The notes under the pieces: generated by a model
What the model saw: only the letters and a program-made list of their open reading frames with translations
What the model was told of the DNA's origin: nothing
The model's database searches: none
Position numbers and translations under genes: made by a program
From: an uncultured Eubacteriales bacterium
GTDB lineage: Bacteria; Bacillota_A; Clostridia; Oscillospirales; Oscillospiraceae
DNA: 9,105 nucleotides
Assembly (NCBI GenBank): GCA_900556015.1
Contig: USNH01000021.1
Location: 1-9,105, forward strand
Direction of reading: 5' to 3'
In this document: positions 6,531 to 9,105 of the stretch, piece by piece
Layout: every line of letters starts with the position of its first letter
How positions within the stretch are numbered: position 1 is the first letter of the stretch

Positions 6531-7175
6531 TTACCCTCTCAGCTCGGCGATGCGGGCGGGGATGTCCGCCGCCTTATATACGGCGCTGCCCGCCACCAGT
6601 ACGTTTGCCCCGGCGGCGATGCACAGCTTGCAGGTCTGCGCGTCCACGCCGCCGTCCACCTCCAGCTCACAGGCGGGGTTCAGCGCGTTGATGTAGCCCC
6701 GGATGGTCTGCACCTTGGGCATCATGTCTGCCATGAACTTCTGCCCGCCGAAGCCCGGCTCGACGGTCATTACCAAAATCAGCTCCACCCTGTCGATGAA
6801 GGGCAGTACGGCGCTGGCGGGGGTCTTGGGCTTGACCACCACGCCGGCCTTTTTGCCCTTGGCGTGGATCTTGTCGATGGCGGCCAGGATGTTCTCCTCC
6901 GTGTCCGCCTCCACGTGGCAGGTGACGATGTCCGCGCCTGCGTCGCAGAACTGCTCCACGTAGCGCACCGGGCGGTCGATCATCAGGTGGACATCCAGTG
7001 GCAGGGACGTGGTGGGGCGGATGCACTTCACCACCGGGATGCCGATGGAGATGTTGGGCACGAACAGGCCGTCCATCACGTCCACATGGACGTAGTCGGC
7101 GGTGGCGATCTTCTCGATGTCACGGCCCAGGTAGGCAAAATCGGCGGAGAGAATGGAGGGGGCGATCTTGATCAT
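6531..7175 (-). CDS. rpe: Ribulose-phosphate 3-epimerase
   Basis: A 214-residue TIM-barrel enzyme interconverting D-ribulose 5-phosphate and D-xylulose 5-phosphate in the pentose phosphate pathway. Motifs: IAPSILSADF (4-13, substrate-binding Ser7), VHVDVMDGLFVPN (29-41, metal-binding His30 and catalytic Asp32), LDVHLMI (60-66, metal-binding His63), MTVEPGFGGQKF (136-147, phosphate loop), and LEVDGGV (171-177, metal-binding and catalytic Asp174), with the final phosphate site at LVAGSAVYK. ATG 7175 is chosen because it starts the family N-terminus MIKIAPSILSADF and has AAAGGA about 9 nt upstream. The 44 in-frame codons further upstream (to 7307) do not fit the family and lie in the leader. It is the first gene of the operon, served by the promoter at 7334-7362. 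Confidence 0.96.
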   Translation of the reverse strand: MIKIAPSILSADFAYLGRDIEKIATADYVHVDVMDGLFVPNISIGIPVVKCIRPTTSLPLDVHLMIDRPVRYVEQFCDAGADIVTCHVEADTEENILAAIDKIHAKGKKAGVVVKPKTPASAVLPFIDRVELILVMTVEPGFGGQKFMADMMPKVQTIRGYINALNPACELEVDGGVDAQTCKLCIAAGANVLVAGSAVYKAADIPARIAELRG

Positions 7176-7327
7176 GGGGTTCTTCCTTTCCCGGCTGCAC
7201 CGCGGCGGCGCGGCCCGCATAGAATGGTAGCGGCAGGCGAGAGCGGCGCGGCAGCATATACCGGCAGCCCGCGTTCCGTCCGTACCGTGCCGCCTCTCAC
7301 CTGTCAAAACGGTGGCGACACTATATC
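7176..7327 (-). promoter_or_regulatory. Long structured leader of the rpe operon
   Basis: About 150 nt between the predicted transcription start and the rpe ATG hold no convincing gene. Arms at 7289-7303 and 7234-7247 can pair as a stem of about 14 bp (CAGG/CCTG, GAGA/TCTC, GCGGC/GCCGC, one bulge). One position that is a C/A mismatch in plus-strand RNA becomes a U-G wobble in the minus-strand transcript, so the fold favours the rpe mRNA. A further GC-rich inverted stretch, CCGCG...CGCGG, lies near 7201-7215. I do not recognise a known riboswitch or T-box. Confidence 0.35.
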
Positions 7328-7333
7328 TAAGAT

Positions 7334-7362
7334 ATTATACCAAACTCCGCGGCCTATTGCAA
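7334..7362 (-). promoter_or_regulatory. Promoter of the rpe-recR-apbE operon
   Basis: On the minus strand, TTGCAA (7357-7362) and a perfect TATAAT (7334-7339) are separated by 17 bp, a strong sigma-A-type promoter. Transcription would start near 7327. A 13-bp near-palindrome, ATATCT-A-AGATAT (7323-7335), spans the start site and the end of the -10. Confidence 0.7.
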
Positions 7363-7378
7363 CAGCGGGGTGAGGCGG

Positions 7379-7446
7379 TGAAATTTTGTCCATTTTGTGA
7401 ATTTTCCGCAAAAGCCCTTTACCTTTTCTGACTTTTCCTGTAAAAT
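7379..7446 (+). promoter_or_regulatory. AT-rich upstream element and weak promoter for the zinc-ribbon gene
   Basis: TTTACC (7418-7423) and TAAAAT (7441-7446) lie 17 bp apart, giving a moderate sigma-A-like promoter with a leader of about 40 nt. Upstream, 7379-7405 carries two ATTTTGT repeats and matches the block upstream of the NlpC/P60 gene (1780-1808) apart from small gaps. Together with the rpe leader and promoter this accounts for the 318-bp gap 7176-7493. Confidence 0.4.
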
Positions 7447-7493
7447 ACCTTGTCAGTATTAGAGTAATTTCCGGGAAGCGGGGCTTTGTTTTT

Positions 7494-7925
7494 ATGAACT
7501 TCTTCCAACGCATCGGCAACGCGCTGTCGCGCTTCATGTATGGCCGCAACGGCGTGGATCGCCTGTGCCTGACCATGATCTGGACGGCGCTGCTGCTGGA
7601 CGTTATCAATCTGTTCCTGCGGGACAGGCAGTCCGTGGTATACAGCATTTTGGCCTTTGTGTCCACGGTCATCGTGTTTTTGGCGCTGTACCGTATGTTT
7701 TCCCGCAATCTGGAGAAGCGGCGGAGCGAGAACGCACGCTTCATGGAAAAGGTCTGGAATCCCGTCAGCCGCCGCATCGTCGGAAGCCGGCAGCAGCGGA
7801 TGGACAAGGAGCACCGCTATTTCACCTGCCCCCGGTGCGGCGCGGTGTGCCGCGTGCCGAGAGGCAAGGGGCGCATCGTCATCACCTGCCCTCGGTGCGG
7901 CGGTGAGATTCACGGCAAGAGCTGA
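7494..7925 (+). CDS. Small membrane protein with C-terminal zinc ribbon
   Basis: A 143-residue protein not assigned to a named family. Residues 1-22 are polar and basic. About 23-42 (LCLTMIWTALLLDVINLFL) and 47-67 (SVVYSILAFVSTVIVFLALY) are two membrane helices forming a hairpin. About 70-108 is a basic cytoplasmic segment rich in Arg, Lys and Glu. The C-terminus is a zinc ribbon with CPRC knuckles at Cys112/Cys115 and Cys132/Cys135 and an extra Cys119. The charge pattern puts both ends in the cytoplasm. The ribosome site is weak (GCGGGG about 10 nt before ATG), but the gene has a promoter-like sequence upstream and an intrinsic terminator 14 bp downstream, so it is probably a single-gene unit. 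Such proteins are common and uncharacterised in Oscillospiraceae-type genomes. I infer no function beyond a metal-stabilised interaction domain at the inner membrane face. Confidence 0.82.
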   Translation: MNFFQRIGNALSRFMYGRNGVDRLCLTMIWTALLLDVINLFLRDRQSVVYSILAFVSTVIVFLALYRMFSRNLEKRRSENARFMEKVWNPVSRRIVGSRQQRMDKEHRYFTCPRCGAVCRVPRGKGRIVITCPRCGGEIHGKS

Positions 7926-7939
7926 ATAGAGAGTATGCA

Positions 7940-7969
7940 GCCCGGCAGCAACGCTGCCGGGCCATTTTT
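7940..7969 (+). terminator. Intrinsic terminator after the zinc-ribbon gene
   Basis: Perfect 10-bp GC-rich stem, GCCCGGCAGC (7940-7949) with GCTGCCGGGC (7953-7962), loop AAC, followed by CATTTTTG. This is a classical Rho-independent terminator. Confidence 0.9.
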
Positions 7970-8041
7970 GTGTCCTGCCGGGCAGGGCACACGCTTTGGC
8001 AGACCGTGTGTAGGGGCGAGGCGCGGATATTTTTTCCAAAA

Positions 8042-8072
8042 TGAAACATTTCCCATTTCCCGGGTGTATGAT
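8042..8072 (+). promoter_or_regulatory. ECF-type (SigW-like) promoter of the sigma-factor gene
   Basis: TGAAACATTT (8042-8051) matches the -35 of SigW-type ECF promoters (TGAAAC plus T-rich). After 17 bp, TGTA (8065-8068) stands where CGTA is expected. The overlapping TATGAT (8067-8072) could instead serve as a sigma-A -10, but no sigma-A -35 is present. This suggests that the sigma factor transcribes its own gene. Confidence 0.5.
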
Positions 8073-8073
8073 A

Positions 8074-8091
8074 GGTGAAAGGCCTTTCACC
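8074..8091. promoter_or_regulatory. Perfect 18-bp palindrome at the predicted start of the sigma-factor transcript
   Basis: GGTGAAAGGCCTTTCACC is fully palindromic. It begins 1 bp after TATGAT and ends 6 bp before the ribosome site AAAGGAG (8098-8104). It overlaps the predicted transcription start (about 8077), the usual place for a repressor operator. With no loop it would make a poor RNA hairpin, which favours a DNA-level site for a dimeric protein. Confidence 0.45.
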
Positions 8092-8111
8092 CCTACAAAG
8101 GAGACGACCCT

Positions 8112-8606
8112 ATGACAGAAGAACAGTTCACCCCGCTGGCCCAGCGGTATATGGACACGGTGTTCCGGGTGGCGTACAGCTATCTGCGCTGCCGGGACGA
8201 CGCAGACGATGTGACCCAGGACGTGTTGATACAGCTATACAAAGAGGACAAGGCGTTCGAAAGCGACGCCCATGTGAAAAACTGGCTCATCCGCGTTACG
8301 GTCAACCGCTGCAAAAACGTGCTCCGCGCCCCGTGGCACAGGGCGGAGGACATCGCCGACTACGAGAACACGCTGGTGTTCGAGCAGCCCCAATGCCGGG
8401 AGCTGTTCGACGCGGTGATGTCGCTGGACAGGCGCTACCGCCTGCCGGTGCTGCTGTACTATTACGATGGCTACCGGCAAAAGGAGATCGCCGCGCTGCT
8501 GAACGTGCCGGAGGAAACGGTACGTACCCGGCTCTCCCGCGCCAGGGCCAAGCTGAAAAACATTTTATCGGAGGTGTCGCAGTATGACCCAACACGAGCT
8601 TTTTGA
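8112..8606 (+). CDS. ECF-family RNA polymerase sigma factor
   Basis: A 164-residue sigma-70 family factor of extracytoplasmic-function type, which directs RNA polymerase to stress or envelope promoters. Sigma region 2 spans about residues 9-72, with region 2.2 DDADDVTQDVLIQLYK (29-44, core binding) and region 2.4 VKNWLIRVTVNRCKNVLR (55-72, -10 recognition). Region 4 spans about 98-152, with the HTH QKEIAALLNVPEETVRTRLSRARAKLK (starting at 123, -35 recognition). There is no region 1 or 3, as expected for ECF factors. The ATG has AAAGGAG 7 nt upstream. The 3' end overlaps the anti-sigma gene by 23 bp, so the pair is co-translated. A SigW-like promoter upstream suggests autoregulation. Confidence 0.94.
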   Translation: MTEEQFTPLAQRYMDTVFRVAYSYLRCRDDADDVTQDVLIQLYKEDKAFESDAHVKNWLIRVTVNRCKNVLRAPWHRAEDIADYENTLVFEQPQCRELFDAVMSLDRRYRLPVLLYYYDGYRQKEIAALLNVPEETVRTRLSRARAKLKNILSEVSQYDPTRAF

Positions 8607-9105
8607 AAAAACCTTCTCCGCCCTGCACGCCTCCCCGGATACAATTTCGGAGGTCAAAAGAACTATGCAGAACGAGAAAAAGACCCGCCGCATTTTAGGC
8701 CGCGGCGCTGTAATCGCCATCGCCGCCGCGCTGACCCTCACCGTGGCCATGGCCGCCGGTGTGGTAACACTGATCAAGGCCAACGTGTCCCCTGCCGACA
8801 AGGTGGACGATACCACCTATCACGCCTTTACCGACGATATGGACGCCTCCACCCCCACGGTAGAGGGCAACTCCGGTGAGCTCATCACTCTGCCGGACAT
8901 GGAGCGCATCCCCGGTGACCGGGATACCGTGCAGCGTCTGGTGGGCGATTACCTGTCCAAGCTGGATGCCGAGCTCACCGTAGGCAGCACCACTATCACG
9001 CTGGAGACGTTCCTTGTCGATGAGAGCGGCTGCGGCATCCTGACCTACACCGTGGACGATCCCGAAGGCGTATCCTACGAGGACGCAGGCTACGGCGAGG
9101 TGTAC
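8584..9105 (+). CDS. Membrane anti-sigma factor, N-terminal part
   Basis: The first 174 codons of a gene that runs off the window, opening inside the last 23 bp of the sigma gene. The strong site GGAGGTG lies 7 nt before the ATG. Residues 1-40 are cytoplasmic and include FSALHASPDTISEVKRTM (11-28), a helix of the kind that binds the sigma factor in clostridial anti-sigma proteins. About 41-64 is a single membrane helix (AVIAIAAALTLTVAMAAGVV). The remainder is an acidic extracytoplasmic sensor domain (TITLETFLVDESGCGILTYTV, about 137-157) resembling the DUF4179-type domain of anti-sigma proteins. The cytoplasmic part has no clear HxxxCxxC zinc anti-sigma motif, so it is not a ZAS-type factor. 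The role as antagonist of the adjacent sigma factor is inferred from topology and overlap. The signal it senses is unknown. Confidence 0.85.
   Translation, partial: MTQHELFEKTFSALHASPDTISEVKRTMQNEKKTRRILGRGAVIAIAAALTLTVAMAAGVVTLIKANVSPADKVDDTTYHAFTDDMDASTPTVEGNSGELITLPDMERIPGDRDTVQRLVGDYLSKLDAELTVGSTTITLETFLVDESGCGILTYTVDDPEGVSYEDAGYGEVY

Larger units (their letters stand above)
8009..8097. repeat. Short inverted repeat bracketing the sigma-factor promoter
   Basis: TGTAGGGG (8009-8016) and its exact complement CCCCTACA (8090-8097) bracket a 73-bp stretch that contains the sigma-factor promoter. TGTAGGGGCG-type ends resemble short intergenic repeats I associate with GC-rich Clostridia. It could be a small non-autonomous element remnant, but 8 bp may also be chance. 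The rest of 7971-8008 holds only small inverted repeats (CCTGCC-G-GGCAGG at 7974-7986; CACACG/CGTGTG at 7988-8010). Confidence 0.3.

Noticed and set aside
7176..7307. Longer start for rpe at 7307
   Set aside because: Ribulose-phosphate epimerases begin at the MxKIAPSILSADF strand. The extension resembles no family member and lies in the structured leader.
7304..8090. Two overlapping minus-strand open frames (7304-7807 and 7419-8090)
   Set aside because: They cover the zinc-ribbon gene antisense and run through its terminator and the rpe promoter. No motif or ribosome site supports them.
1..9105. CRISPR array, tRNA, rRNA, insertion sequence or phage genes
   Set aside because: No spaced repeats, no cloverleaf or rRNA-like stretches, and no transposase, integrase or phage protein motifs are visible on either strand.

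Overview
The window looks like a chromosomal segment of a GC-rich, Gram-positive, probably gut-associated Clostridia member of the Oscillospiraceae type. This is inferred from GC-rich codon use, strong AGGAGG-type ribosome sites, lipoprotein and membrane families typical of Firmicutes, a SpoVK/CbbX-like AAA+ ATPase, and an ECF sigma/anti-sigma pair of the clostridial kind. I see no tRNA, rRNA, CRISPR array, transposase or plasmid/phage module. Everything reads as host chromosome.

Layout. (1) 1-1750, minus strand: the N-terminal 253 residues of a dicarboxylate/amino-acid:cation symporter (cut by the window edge), preceded by its own promoter. Upstream lies an AraC-family regulator whose likely operator half-sites sit beside that promoter. 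(2) 1912-2826, plus strand: a secreted SH3-NlpC/P60 peptidoglycan hydrolase, divergent from the regulator and closed by a strong hairpin. (3) 2899-7175, minus strand: a compact six-gene run read as rpe, recR, apbE, NusG-domain-II protein, Gx transporter-like membrane protein, AAA+ ATPase. Junctions are 6 bp gap, 4 bp overlap, 26 bp overlap, 5 bp gap and 15 bp gap, so it is very likely one operon. A near-consensus promoter (TTGCAA, 17 bp, TATAAT) lies about 150 bp upstream of rpe, and the leader between them is GC-rich and foldable. (4) 7494-7925, plus strand: a small two-helix membrane protein with a C-terminal zinc ribbon, followed by an intrinsic terminator. (5) 8112-9105, plus strand: an ECF sigma factor and its overlapping membrane anti-sigma factor (cut by the window edge), with a SigW-like promoter and an 18-bp perfect palindrome in front.

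How the genes may work together. The minus-strand operon joins two housekeeping genes (pentose-phosphate epimerase and recombination mediator) to an envelope flavin module: a lipoprotein ApbE FMN transferase, a membrane-anchored NusG-II protein with a CxxxxC motif, and a Gx (PF07456-like) membrane protein. This trio resembles part of the flavin-based extracellular electron-transfer loci of Gram-positive bacteria. Its pairing with an AAA+ ATPase is the most interesting arrangement here. The sigma/anti-sigma pair looks like an autoregulated envelope-signal response. The AraC regulator probably controls the neighbouring symporter.
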